From: DATLXH01 sp035576005
GTDB lineage: Bacteria; Acidobacteriota; Thermoanaerobaculia; Gp7-AA8
Assembly: GCA_035576005.1 (NCBI GenBank)
Contig: DATLXH010000115.1
Location: 1 to 6,596 of the forward strand
Direction: 5' to 3'
DNA: 6,596 nucleotides
Part shown: piece after piece, positions 1 through 5,656 of the stretch
How the letters are laid out: every line of letters begins with the position of its first letter
How positions within the stretch are numbered: position 1 is the first letter of the stretch
The notes under the pieces: model-generated
Databases searched by the model: none
The model's input: only the letters and a program-made list of their open reading frames with translations
What the model was told of the DNA's origin: nothing
Translations under genes and position numbers: made by a program

Positions 1-1
1 C

Positions 2-18
2 GATAATCTCCTATTATC
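2..18. repeat. perfect short inverted repeat at the recombinase stop codon
   Basis: Six-base arms GATAAT and ATTATC are separated by CTCCT, and the repeat includes the stop codon of the tyrosine recombinase gene. Two ATAA/TTAT half-sites around a central region of about 7 bases recall the inner part of Xer/dif-like crossover sites. It could equally be a chance AT-rich palindrome or part of a weak terminator. The site is cut off by the window edge, so outer arms cannot be judged. Confidence 0.35.
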
Positions 19-928
19 CGTTTGGCTGGAGTATCGACCGCCGTGGATGGCACTCATTGATCCGCATCTGCAACGACGCGTCGGCTACGTGCGCGTAGAT
101 CTCCGTCGTGCTGATGTTGCGATGACCGAGGAGTCGCTGAACGTATCGGATGTCCACGCCTTCTTCGATTAAGTAGGTCGCGATGGAGTGACGAAACATG
201 TGAGGCGTAATTCGTTTTGTTGCTCCGACATGCTCTCCGAGTTCGCGGATTAATCGGCGGATGAACTGCGAAGAGGCGGATTCGCCCCGAGAGTTCACGA
301 GGAAGGTATCTGCGGGCGGGCTGGATGAGCATCTCGCCCCGCGGTACCACCTGAGTATGTCCTTCAGATCCTCGGGCACGAACACACGCCGCTCCCGGCT
401 TCCCTTCCCCATGATGCGGAGGATGCCTTCGTCGATGTCAACGTTTTCATCCTTGAGCGTCGCGAGCTCGCTCACCCGCATCCCCGTGGCGAACAGTAAT
501 TCGGCGGCAACGCTAGCTGTGATCTCGGCATGACTCCGCCCCAGAAGCACTGCGCTCTCCGAGAGGAGAGTTCGAATCACTCCCCTCGGAATCAACCTCG
601 GAAGCCGGGTGGGTATACGGATTCGGATTTTCGCATCGGTAACGCAATTGCCCGCTCCGTTGGTCTGTTCGGTTGCCCACCCGAAGAACGACCGCAGCGT
701 GGCGATGTGGCGATGCGCGGAAGCCTCGCCTAAGCCTCGAACGTCAAACAGGAATTTGACGTAGTCCTGCACGTGCGTCTTTTCAAGAGTATGCACCGGT
801 TGGTCAGTGCCAGCGAAGCTTGCAAAACGGTTAAGATCCAGTCGGTAAGCGCGGACCGTGTGATGTGAGAGCTTGCGAACCGATTCGCAGTGCGAAAGGA
901 ATTTATCTGTGGCTTCATCCAAGTTCAT
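14..928 (-). CDS. tyrosine recombinase / site-specific integrase (XerD-like)
   Basis: The 304-residue protein has the two-domain layout of tyrosine recombinases, which cut and rejoin DNA through a 3'-phosphotyrosine intermediate. Residues 1-90 form a SAM-like core-binding domain (TVRAYRLDLNRF, then LRSFFGWA). Residues 110-290 form the catalytic domain with all expected residues: R151 in ATGMRVSEL, K175 in GKGSRER, H243 and R246 in TPHMFRHSIATYL, H269 in RLLGHRNISTT and nucleophile Y278 in EIYAHV. Length fits XerC/XerD and simple phage or island integrases. The insertion typical of integron integrases between the R and HxxR motifs is absent. The open frame continues 82 codons upstream to a GTG at 1174, but the start at 928 is chosen because AAGGAGG lies 5 bases before this ATG and the upstream residues are low-complexity Arg/Gly/Ser. 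It is likely intact. Its target site and the element it mobilises are not identifiable here. Confidence 0.93.
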   Translation of the reverse strand: MNLDEATDKFLSHCESVRKLSHHTVRAYRLDLNRFASFAGTDQPVHTLEKTHVQDYVKFLFDVRGLGEASAHRHIATLRSFFGWATEQTNGAGNCVTDAKIRIRIPTRLPRLIPRGVIRTLLSESAVLLGRSHAEITASVAAELLFATGMRVSELATLKDENVDIDEGILRIMGKGSRERRVFVPEDLKDILRWYRGARCSSSPPADTFLVNSRGESASSQFIRRLIRELGEHVGATKRITPHMFRHSIATYLIEEGVDIRYVQRLLGHRNISTTEIYAHVADASLQMRINECHPRRSILQPNG

Positions 929-933
929 ACCTT

Positions 934-940
934 CCTCCTT
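934..940 (-). promoter_or_regulatory. strong Shine-Dalgarno site deciding the recombinase start
   Basis: On the minus strand AAGGAGG lies 5 bases before the ATG at 928. It is a perfect match to the anti-Shine-Dalgarno sequence and decides between this ATG and the upstream in-frame GTG at 1174. Confidence 0.8.
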
Positions 941-1170
941 TGAGCAGGAGGAGGACGATACCCGCTGAACGTGAGACTGGAAGATGCTATCGCGGCACGA
1001 GATGGCTGGGCGAACGCGCCCTCGGGCCCGCTCGATCCGAGTGGCTCCACCGCATCGCGCCCGTCGGAACGGAGCGGTACCTCCATGACCTTCCGCAGCA
1101 TCGCCGCCGCCAGATGAGCCTACGACACGATTGACGGGGCGCAACCTCCCGTCGATCGTGTCTCCTCTCG

Positions 1171-1266
1171 TCACGCATCCACCGGCTCGTATGACGGCAT
1201 TGCCGCGAAGTGGATGCGGTCAAAAGGATCATCCACGCGGCGAAACTCGCGCAGGCGTTCATCCAT
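1171..1266 (-). CDS. possible 31-residue protein or remnant of a small hypothetical gene
   Basis: From ATG 1266 the frame reads MDERLREFRRVDDPFDRI and ends with TGA at 1171. The residues look protein-like: alternating charged and hydrophobic, few rare codons. GGGGAGG sits 9 bases before the ATG. The frame stays open upstream as far as 1323 (GRLYFMDERLREF), and those residues also look like coding sequence, but a TGA at 1324-1326 precedes it and no normal start codon lies between. It is therefore either a true mini-ORF or the 3' end of a small gene whose beginning is lost or frameshifted. Its stop overlaps the GTG at 1174 in the extended recombinase frame. Function unknown. Confidence 0.3.
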   Translation of the reverse strand: MDERLREFRRVDDPFDRIHFAAMPSYEPVDA

Positions 1267-1318
1267 GAAGTAGAGCCTCCCCGCGATGCCGGAACTCTGA
1301 CTGTTCTCGTCAGCGGTG

Positions 1319-1329
1319 ACCTGTCAGGT
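1319..1329. promoter_or_regulatory. short palindrome, possible operator
   Basis: ACCTG and CAGGT arms flank a single T. A partly overlapping direct repeat (GGTGACC at 1315-1321, TGTGACC at 1329-1335) adds to the impression of a binding site. It lies about 50 bases upstream of the ATG at 1266. Such short palindromes also occur by chance, so this is a weak call. Confidence 0.15.
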
Positions 1330-1482
1330 GTGACCGGCAAGACACCGGGAGTAAGGGGGGCCGTCTATGATCGGGAATGCTTCCGACAACCGAACGTTCA
1401 ACGATGAGATAGCTCACGCAGTGGGCAATGTGACCGCGAAAAGATCCGTTTGGTCTCGCGAACACCCTAGCAGACACTCGTC

Positions 1483-1511
1483 TTGATGTTCAGGAGTGGA
1501 GCGTCGATAAC
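1483..1511 (+). promoter_or_regulatory. candidate sigma70-type promoter for the plus-strand membrane protein
   Basis: TTGATG (1483-1488) and GATAAC (1506-1511) are separated by exactly 17 bases. Each matches four of six positions of the -35 and -10 consensus. The site lies about 78 bases before the ATG at 1589 and faces the right way. The call rests on the match and spacing only. Confidence 0.3.
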
Positions 1512-1588
1512 GGCTTGGGCCTCGGTCGATGGTTCGAAGACACATTCCGCGACACTCTCGACAGACTGCAAAAATGAGGCGGCAAGAA

Positions 1589-1903
1589 ATGAACAGAACG
1601 ACATTCGCGGCAGGGTTCGGAGCCAGCGTTGTACTGCTTTCGATCTGCTGCGCTTATGCCTTTTCGCCAGCCTGGTCGACCAACTTCGCACTGTACTTTG
1701 CGAAAGATGGTGGCTATGTTGGCAGTCCCGAGGCGTTCAGATACTCACTTCTGGCATTTGCGCTCTTAAATATCCCGGCAGTTATCGTTGGAAGCGGTGT
1801 GATGTACGCACTCGATGTGGTCTATACCCCCAACTCTTTGTCGTGTCATGCCTGGCTCTGCGTATTACATCCGTGCCGGTGTGTGCGCGCACCCGCTGCG
1901 TAG
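1589..1903 (+). CDS. small two-helix membrane protein, hypothetical
   Basis: The 104-residue product is not recognised. Residues about 6-24 form a hydrophobic segment beginning after MNRTT, which could be an uncleaved signal anchor or signal peptide (VVLLSICCAYAF). A second segment at about residues 53-73 contains LLAFALLNIPAVIVG. Between them is a polar loop with several aromatic residues (NFALYFAKDGGYVG). ATG 1589 is chosen over earlier in-frame starts because a GAGGCGG-like Shine-Dalgarno lies just upstream and the hydrophobic stretch begins directly after it. The last 25 or so residues are Cys/His/Arg-rich and look unlike a normal C-terminus, so the gene may be truncated or frameshifted near 1830. 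It reads toward, and ends about 27 bases before, the attC-like site at 1930, opposite in direction to the neighbouring cassette gene. It may be the gene of an adjacent cassette whose left border I could not find. Confidence 0.45.
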   Translation: MNRTTFAAGFGASVVLLSICCAYAFSPAWSTNFALYFAKDGGYVGSPEAFRYSLLAFALLNIPAVIVGSGVMYALDVVYTPNSLSCHAWLCVLHPCRCVRAPAA

Positions 1904-1929
1904 GGGCGCTTGAGATCCCAGCAGTTGCC

Positions 1930-1994
1930 GCCTAACGCGAAAGTTCAGGGGGCGCGCCGCCTTTTGGCGCTTCCCCTGGAACGTGGGGGCAGGC
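1930..1994 (-). repeat. attC-like cassette recombination site
   Basis: Read on the minus strand, this 65-base site has the nested imperfect palindrome of an integron attC. In order it shows an outer box GCCTGCC (R''), 5-base spacer, GTTCCAGGGG (L''), a GC-rich hairpin with TTTT in its loop, CCCCTGAAC (L'), 6-base spacer and GTTAGGC (R'). The R' box fits the GTTRRRY core at which integron integrases cut. L'' carries one extra C relative to L', which would leave an extrahelical base of the kind that sets strand choice and orientation in attC sites. The R'' box departs from RYYYAAC at the AAC, so efficiency may be reduced. The site begins 18 bases after the stop of the 243-residue membrane gene, the usual position for a cassette's attC. 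Confidence 0.65.
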
Positions 1995-2012
1995 CTCATA
2001 GACACAGTTGGA

Positions 2013-2744
2013 TCAAAGCAAACTGTCAATTAGCTCACTGGCGAATCTGAGGCCTTTGCCTACAAGTGGCGCCACGAAGTAGTTGTGAAGACCCTGCACG
2101 GGGACTCCTATACCAATGAGTACCAGAAGTAGCCATCGCAGTTTGATAGCGTGCACCGTTGAAACCCAACGTAGCCCGAGCGCAACCCAAACAACGAACC
2201 CGGTGATCATGGCGAGGCAGAACCAAATGCCAAGCCATAAAAGTGTCTGTTCCGAAGGGCTTGGAGGAGTCGAAACTGTCGCAAAGAAATCTGGTCCAAT
2301 TGGCATATAAAGGGCAATCGGAGACAACAAAAGCGCCGCGATGGGTAGATGGACGCCATAGAAGATGCAACAGACGGCAATGGTATCCCGGAAGGTACCT
2401 ATCCCGTGAAGTGCCTTCGCACACAGGTGAACTAAGAGAACAACTTGGACCTGCCAGTAAAGGTACTGCAGAACAAAATGGACTCTAGTAATGGATATGC
2501 CATGCAGCTGTGCAAGTGGAAAGAAAACCATGAATGAAAGGATCACGCCATAGAGGTATATTGCGATAGAGGAGCCGAGCTTGGCAGATGGGTCAGGACA
2601 AAGGCAAATAGCCGCGTAACGGCCACGATGTCGGATGACATTCCTGTAGGTATCGATATAGTTCCGGAATCCGGCGATGAGACCTGCGAGGCTTACGGCG
2701 GATAGGATCTCGTCTACCCGACGTTTGGAATAAGCGTCCTGCAT
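2013..2744 (-). CDS. cassette-borne multi-pass membrane protein, possibly Yip1-like
   Basis: The 243-residue protein has a polar N-terminus of about 55 residues followed by about five hydrophobic segments near residues 59-78, 88-108, 120-147, 167-190 and 203-218. It therefore sits in the cytoplasmic membrane. The layout, together with a polar GTFRDTIAV loop leading into the third segment, loosely recalls YIP1/DUF1282-type proteins. This is a resemblance, not an identification, and no catalytic motif is visible. ATG 2744 is preceded by GGGAGAG at a proper distance and lies 19 bases after a GTTAGGC core site. The stop is 18 bases before the attC-like site at 1930-1994. The gene therefore fills an apparent integron cassette of about 834 bases (1936-2769) and has no visible promoter of its own, as is common for cassette genes. 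The frame is intact. Confidence 0.8.
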   Translation of the reverse strand: MQDAYSKRRVDEILSAVSLAGLIAGFRNYIDTYRNVIRHRGRYAAICLCPDPSAKLGSSIAIYLYGVILSFMVFFPLAQLHGISITRVHFVLQYLYWQVQVVLLVHLCAKALHGIGTFRDTIAVCCIFYGVHLPIAALLLSPIALYMPIGPDFFATVSTPPSPSEQTLLWLGIWFCLAMITGFVVWVALGLRWVSTVHAIKLRWLLLVLIGIGVPVQGLHNYFVAPLVGKGLRFASELIDSLL

Positions 2745-2763
2745 AGAACTCTCCCGATACGAG

Positions 2764-2891
2764 GCCTAACTTGTGGTTAAGTTTGCAATAGCCCGCCGCA
2801 GCATGGGTCAGTTTCATTCAGCGTATCGCATGCCGCAATCTCAAGGTGATTCTTCCAACGCGCTGCATACGCTTGGTTACATTCGTTGGGT
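2764..2891 (-). repeat. longer, divergent attC-like site
   Basis: On the minus strand the site runs from ACCCAAC (2891-2885, fits RYYYAAC) to GTTAGGC (2770-2764, fits GTTRRRY). The half near R' is canonical: CTTAAC, then CACAA, then GTTAGGC. The L'' arm (GTAACCAAG) pairs poorly with it. Inside, AGCGTAT near R'' pairs with ATACGCT to give a central stem. The 128-base length lies in the known attC range. This boundary and the one at 1930 share the same GTTAGGC core in the same orientation, which supports both. The degree of decay is unclear. Confidence 0.5.
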
Positions 2892-2902
2892 GGCCAACGG
2901 CC

Positions 2903-2967
2903 GACCCCAACTTCCCGGCGACGCCAACTTCCCGCGACCCCAATTTCCGCAACCCCAACTTCCCGCT
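2903..2967. repeat. four-unit degenerate tandem repeat (15-17 bases)
   Basis: Units begin at 2903, 2920, 2936 and 2951 and follow the pattern GACCCCAACTTCCCGC with small changes: one CCAATTTCC unit, one AACCCC start and lengths of 15-17. The repeat lies between the stop of the frameshifted hypothetical gene and the R'' end of the attC-like site, and its last unit overlaps that stop codon. On the minus strand each unit contains GTTGG or ATTGG, similar to the adjacent attC core. Slipped-strand duplication of a core-like sequence is one explanation. Confidence 0.8.
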
Positions 2968-3357
2968 AGTCGCTCCTCCGCAGTTGGGCGGCGGCTTTGA
3001 GGGGTTCTCGCGCGAGAGACCTTAGGTTGTGAATCTCGGCGTCATACCAGCCGCCGATCTGGGCCTTCTCCTCCAACTTCCATGTTGTTTGATCTGCCTG
3101 AGGACCGCAAGATCCCGCTCGACCGCGATTGCAAGATCGAACGTGCCGTCGTCGAACGTGTCCTCGTAGCCGGAGTCCGAGGAACACGTGGGTCCCCGCG
3201 CAGCGCCGACGTCACGAGCTTTCGGGCGAGGCAACGATTTTTCCTCGACCGTTTGGATGATGACGGTGGCGATCCCTGCGCATTGAAGTCGGTCGAGTGT
3301 TTCTGGCCAGGATACCCGCTCGCGAAGCGTAACGAGTTCACGGTTTTCAGCGGGCAC
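2966..3357 (-). pseudogene. frameshifted hypothetical gene
   Basis: From a GTG at 3357 the first frame (PAENRELVTLRERV, later FDLAIAVERDLAVLRQIKQ) looks like genuine protein until about 3088. There its residues turn Arg/Pro-rich (HGSWRRRPRS) and it ends at 3022. At the same point another minus-strand frame becomes protein-like (TTWKLEEKAQIGGWYDAEI, then RSLAREPLKAAAQL) and runs to TAG at 2966. Joining the two at about 3084-3090, around GTTGTTT, gives a product of roughly 130 residues, so one indel in that run is likely. No known family is recognised. The GTG start is weak and lacks a good Shine-Dalgarno, so the true 5' end may lie elsewhere or be lost. The gene precedes the attC-like site on the same strand and would be the content of the preceding cassette. 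Confidence 0.5.
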
Positions 3358-3692
3358 ACCCGAGCCTCAGGCTGTGACACGAACACACATCCTGGCTCCG
3401 GAAGACGGGGCTCAGCAGTCTTAACAAAAGCTGGGGAGGCGTGCCGCCTACGCGAATGCCTGCGGCGGACACGGGCAGTCGTCGTAGAGAGGTCGCTAAC
3501 GTCGAGGAGGAACTTCTTTGTCCATCGCCTAGTAATGATCTTCGCATAAACCGCCGGACGGGGCCGCGAGATAGTCATCTGCCGGTAAGTCGCGGTAGTT
3601 GCGAGAGTTGTCGGCCTCCGGCCTTCGGTAGAGCCGACACGAGCTGCGGACGTTTTCTGACAAACCGTGGCCACCGCGTGTCGATGTACGCG
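3358..3692. other. intergenic stretch after the ABC ATPase gene
   Basis: No convincing gene is seen in these 335 bases. A minus-strand frame ending at a TAG near 3535 reads RPEADNSRNYRDLPADDYLA and looks mildly protein-like, but it has no clear start and is short. A 6-base stem GTCGGC/GCCGAC at 3610-3638 with a GC-rich loop lies about 55 bases past the ATPase stop. It has no following T-run on the minus strand, so it is only a weak terminator candidate. A plus-strand open frame crossing this region (3082-3549) has no family features and is probably the shadow of the frameshifted gene. Confidence 0.5.
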
Positions 3693-5414
3693 CTAGAACT
3701 CGACTCCGAATAGACCGCCGCCCTGCTCGTCGGTCAGCCGAACCGGGTTGATGTACTCCTCCAGGTCGAAGTCCTCAGGGAACAAATGTTTCGCAGGCAT
3801 CTCGTCGCTGTTCAGTGTGACGATGTACTGCCAGCCCACATCTTCAGCGATGCCTGCTCCAACCGCGAGCGCTGTGGCTCTTTGGCGTTCATCAACGCCG
3901 TCGAAAAGATGACTGTCGTGGATCAGGAAGCCTGGCCCGAGCCCACGCGAAGCGAGCAGTCTGACCAGCATCATGTCGAAGCAGAAGATCCGCATGCTGT
4001 TGATCCCTTTGCTCTTTTCCCCTTGGATCGGAAACGCCAATCGCGGGCCATTGATGGTATCGTCGACCGTCAGTTTGCCGGCTTGGCCGTATAGGGAACT
4101 TGAGACCGATTCGTAGGCGACGATCGCCTCATCAATCTTCGGAGCGCGCTCGTCGAGCTCCGCCCGCAAATCAAGCCTCAACTTCTCCCGCTCGATCTTG
4201 AGGCCGGCCTCTCTCTTCGCGTAGTCCGAGGCCTTTCCGGCGATCGAACGAAGGCGTGCTACCTCCTGTTCGACTCTGGAGAGTTCCTCCTGGAGCTTGG
4301 TATGCTGTTCGAGAGCGCCTCCGGACCTCAAGACGCGCATGATCTCCGCGCGACGCTGTTCGTAGCTCCGCTTCTTCTCTTCGCGACCAGCGATTCGGAA
4401 CTCTGCGGCCCCCATCTCCCGCCGGAGGTAATTGATCCGATTACGGATCACGGAAGTGTGAAATTCGCGAACCTCGGAGAGATGCCGTCGAACTTGCTCA
4501 CCAAGGATGACAGACGCTTCGGCGTAGAGTTCCTCGACGCGATCAGTGGAAGGAGGCGCCTCGGTTGTGAGTGCGCGATTGAGTTCCTCCACAAGTTCCC
4601 GATCGGTCGTGTTCTCATCGCTCAAATCGCGGATCTTACGAGCGATTCGCGCTGACTCCAGTTCGAGGTCTCTAAACTGAGGGACGACACGGAAGTCGGC
4701 CATCAGCTTCCGCTGATCCTGAAGCTTTCTTTCAAGGACAGCGAGGTCGGTGCGGATTTCGGCTGTGTTCGTATCTTTATACTCGAGCTTTAGTTGTTTG
4801 ACGATCGTCTCGCGGTCGCGCACGCTCTCGAACTTCTTCGCAATACGCCAGTCAAAGTCGAGGAAGAACGAGATGGCGAGCTGTTTCGACGCTTCCTGCT
4901 GCTTCTCTGTATTCAGATCCGGGTACTTGAAGCCGCCCGGCTCCCGCCGGAGGAAATACGCCACCAGGTTTCGGTACGTTGGCGCGTCCTTTTTCCATTC
5001 ACCTTCCCGGACGATCGGTAACCCGAAGAATCGTTGTCCCAGGTAGTAACGCCAATTCGTCACCGAGGAGAGAACGAGGCCAGACTTCTCATCGTCGTGA
5101 ACGTTGAGTTCTACCGGCGGATTAACGTACAGAGCGACCTGTTGCCCCAGCTGTGCTCCTCGGCCGACGTGAAGTGTGCGGTCGCCGGCATCGAACTCAA
5201 TGTCGAACAAGGCTTCTTCGACTGCAGGCGCTGCAAGAAAGTCCTCCGAGCCCAACAGGTAATCGATGAGAGCCACCAGGCTCGACTTCCCTCTTCGATT
5301 CCTCGTCTCTTTCCGGGTTGAGTCAGTGCGCCGGTCAGCGACGACAACGTTCAGCCCTGGAGTGAAAGCGATCCTTTTAAAGGTTGGCAGCGTGCTGCTT
5401 ACAGACCGAATCAT
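3693..5414 (-). CDS. SMC/RecN-like ABC ATPase with DUF2326-type C-terminus (ABC-3C ATPase)
   Basis: The 573-residue protein has split ATPase halves joined by a coiled coil. The N-terminal half contains the P-loop at residues 37-44 (TRNRRGKS), preceded by GLNVVVADRRT. DUF2326-type ATPases characteristically read TRNxxGK[ST] here in place of the canonical first glycine. Residues about 195-430 are rich in Glu, Arg, Lys and Leu heptads and should form the coiled coil. The C-terminal half has a signature-like segment EKSKGINSMRIFCFDMML (466-483), a Walker B region PGFLIHDSHLFDGVDERQ (494-511) and YIVTLNSDE (530-538), all typical of DUF2326 proteins. By analogy it binds ATP and probably DNA or a nucleoprotein complex, acting as the sensor or motor of an ABC-three-component system. 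ATG 5414 overlaps the middle-component stop by 4 bases (ATGA), indicating translational coupling. The gene appears intact. Confidence 0.9.
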   Translation of the reverse strand: MIRSVSSTLPTFKRIAFTPGLNVVVADRRTDSTRKETRNRRGKSSLVALIDYLLGSEDFLAAPAVEEALFDIEFDAGDRTLHVGRGAQLGQQVALYVNPPVELNVHDDEKSGLVLSSVTNWRYYLGQRFFGLPIVREGEWKKDAPTYRNLVAYFLRREPGGFKYPDLNTEKQQEASKQLAISFFLDFDWRIAKKFESVRDRETIVKQLKLEYKDTNTAEIRTDLAVLERKLQDQRKLMADFRVVPQFRDLELESARIARKIRDLSDENTTDRELVEELNRALTTEAPPSTDRVEELYAEASVILGEQVRRHLSEVREFHTSVIRNRINYLRREMGAAEFRIAGREEKKRSYEQRRAEIMRVLRSGGALEQHTKLQEELSRVEQEVARLRSIAGKASDYAKREAGLKIEREKLRLDLRAELDERAPKIDEAIVAYESVSSSLYGQAGKLTVDDTINGPRLAFPIQGEKSKGINSMRIFCFDMMLVRLLASRGLGPGFLIHDSHLFDGVDERQRATALAVGAGIAEDVGWQYIVTLNSDEMPAKHLFPEDFDLEEYINPVRLTDEQGGGLFGVEF

Positions 5415-5656
5415 CGGTCGGCTCGTGTTCTCAAAACGACACCCTTCTGGATTTCGATGGCGCCGGTGACGTAAAGAAGGTCCAGAGCGAGGACGAACCA
5501 GTCGAAATGAGGAGGGCGGTCACCCGCCGGGCTCTTCTTCGAGAGCTCGGTCCAGAGTTGCGAGACGGTTTTGGGTCGATCTACACGCTGCAAGATGCGA
5601 GCTCCGACGAAGAGTAGGGCCCGCTCCGGGGGCAGGTGTTTGGAAGGAAGAATCAC
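5411..5656 (-). CDS. ABC-3C middle component, small winged-helix-like protein
   Basis: The 81-residue product begins (M/V)ILPSKHLPPERALLFVG and contains KTVSQLWTEL and HFDWFVLALDLLYVTGAIE. This pattern matches, from my knowledge of the family, the small middle components (MC6-type) found between a CTD/effector gene and a DUF2326 ATPase in ABC-3C systems. It is predicted to bridge the ATPase and the effector. GTG 5656 is chosen although the frame is open to 5719. The GTGA overlaps the upstream stop by 4 bases, an AGAGGA Shine-Dalgarno lies about 9 bases before it, and the family begins at this ILP(S/T)KHL segment. The downstream ATPase starts at the ATGA overlapping its stop. The gene looks intact, but its expression depends on readthrough from the disrupted upstream gene or from a promoter in the insertion sequence. 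Confidence 0.8.
   Translation of the reverse strand: MILPSKHLPPERALLFVGARILQRVDRPKTVSQLWTELSKKSPAGDRPPHFDWFVLALDLLYVTGAIEIQKGVVLRTRADR

Larger units (their letters stand above)
929..1480. other. stretch without a convincing gene upstream of the recombinase
   Basis: About 550 bases separate the recombinase start from the promoter-like site near 1483. The open frames here are biased to Arg, Ser and Pro and look like chance frames in GC-rich DNA. The exceptions are a tiny protein-like ORF at 1171-1266 and a short odd palindrome ACCTGTCAGGT at 1319-1329, which could be an operator. No tRNA, CRISPR array or clear attC site was seen. The region probably holds the recombinase promoter and possibly its recombination site, but I could not fix either. 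Confidence 0.5.

Noticed and set aside
14..928. Annotating the recombinase as an integron integrase (IntI)
   Set aside because: The sequence between the R151 motif and HxxR lacks the extra IntI-specific insertion, and the protein is shorter than IntI proteins.
929..1174. N-terminal extension of the recombinase from a GTG at 1174 (386 residues)
   Set aside because: The added residues are Arg/Gly/Ser-rich without domain features, whereas the ATG at 928 has a perfect AAGGAGG site and gives a family-typical length.
1396..1402. GTTCAAC as the left-hand cassette border (minus-strand GTTGAAC fits GTTRRRY)
   Set aside because: No convincing paired L and R'' boxes were found around it, and a 7-base degenerate core occurs often by chance.
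1930..1994. Reading the palindrome simply as a transcription terminator between convergent genes
   Set aside because: It could act as one, but there is no T-run. The ordered boxes, conserved GTTAGGC end and single extra arm base are better explained as an attC site.
2903..2967. CRISPR array
   Set aside because: Units of 15-17 bases follow each other directly with no spacers.
3082..3549. 155-codon plus-strand open frame
   Set aside because: No family features or good start. It overlaps a more protein-like minus-strand gene, and its length is expected by chance in GC-rich DNA.
3610..3638. Rho-independent terminator after the ABC ATPase gene
   Set aside because: A GTCGGC/GCCGAC stem exists, but no T-run follows it on the minus strand and the loop is long.
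3042..3674. 210-codon minus-strand open frame
   Set aside because: Composition is dominated by Arg, Ser, Thr and Pro with no motif. The competing frames at 2966-3357 look more like protein.
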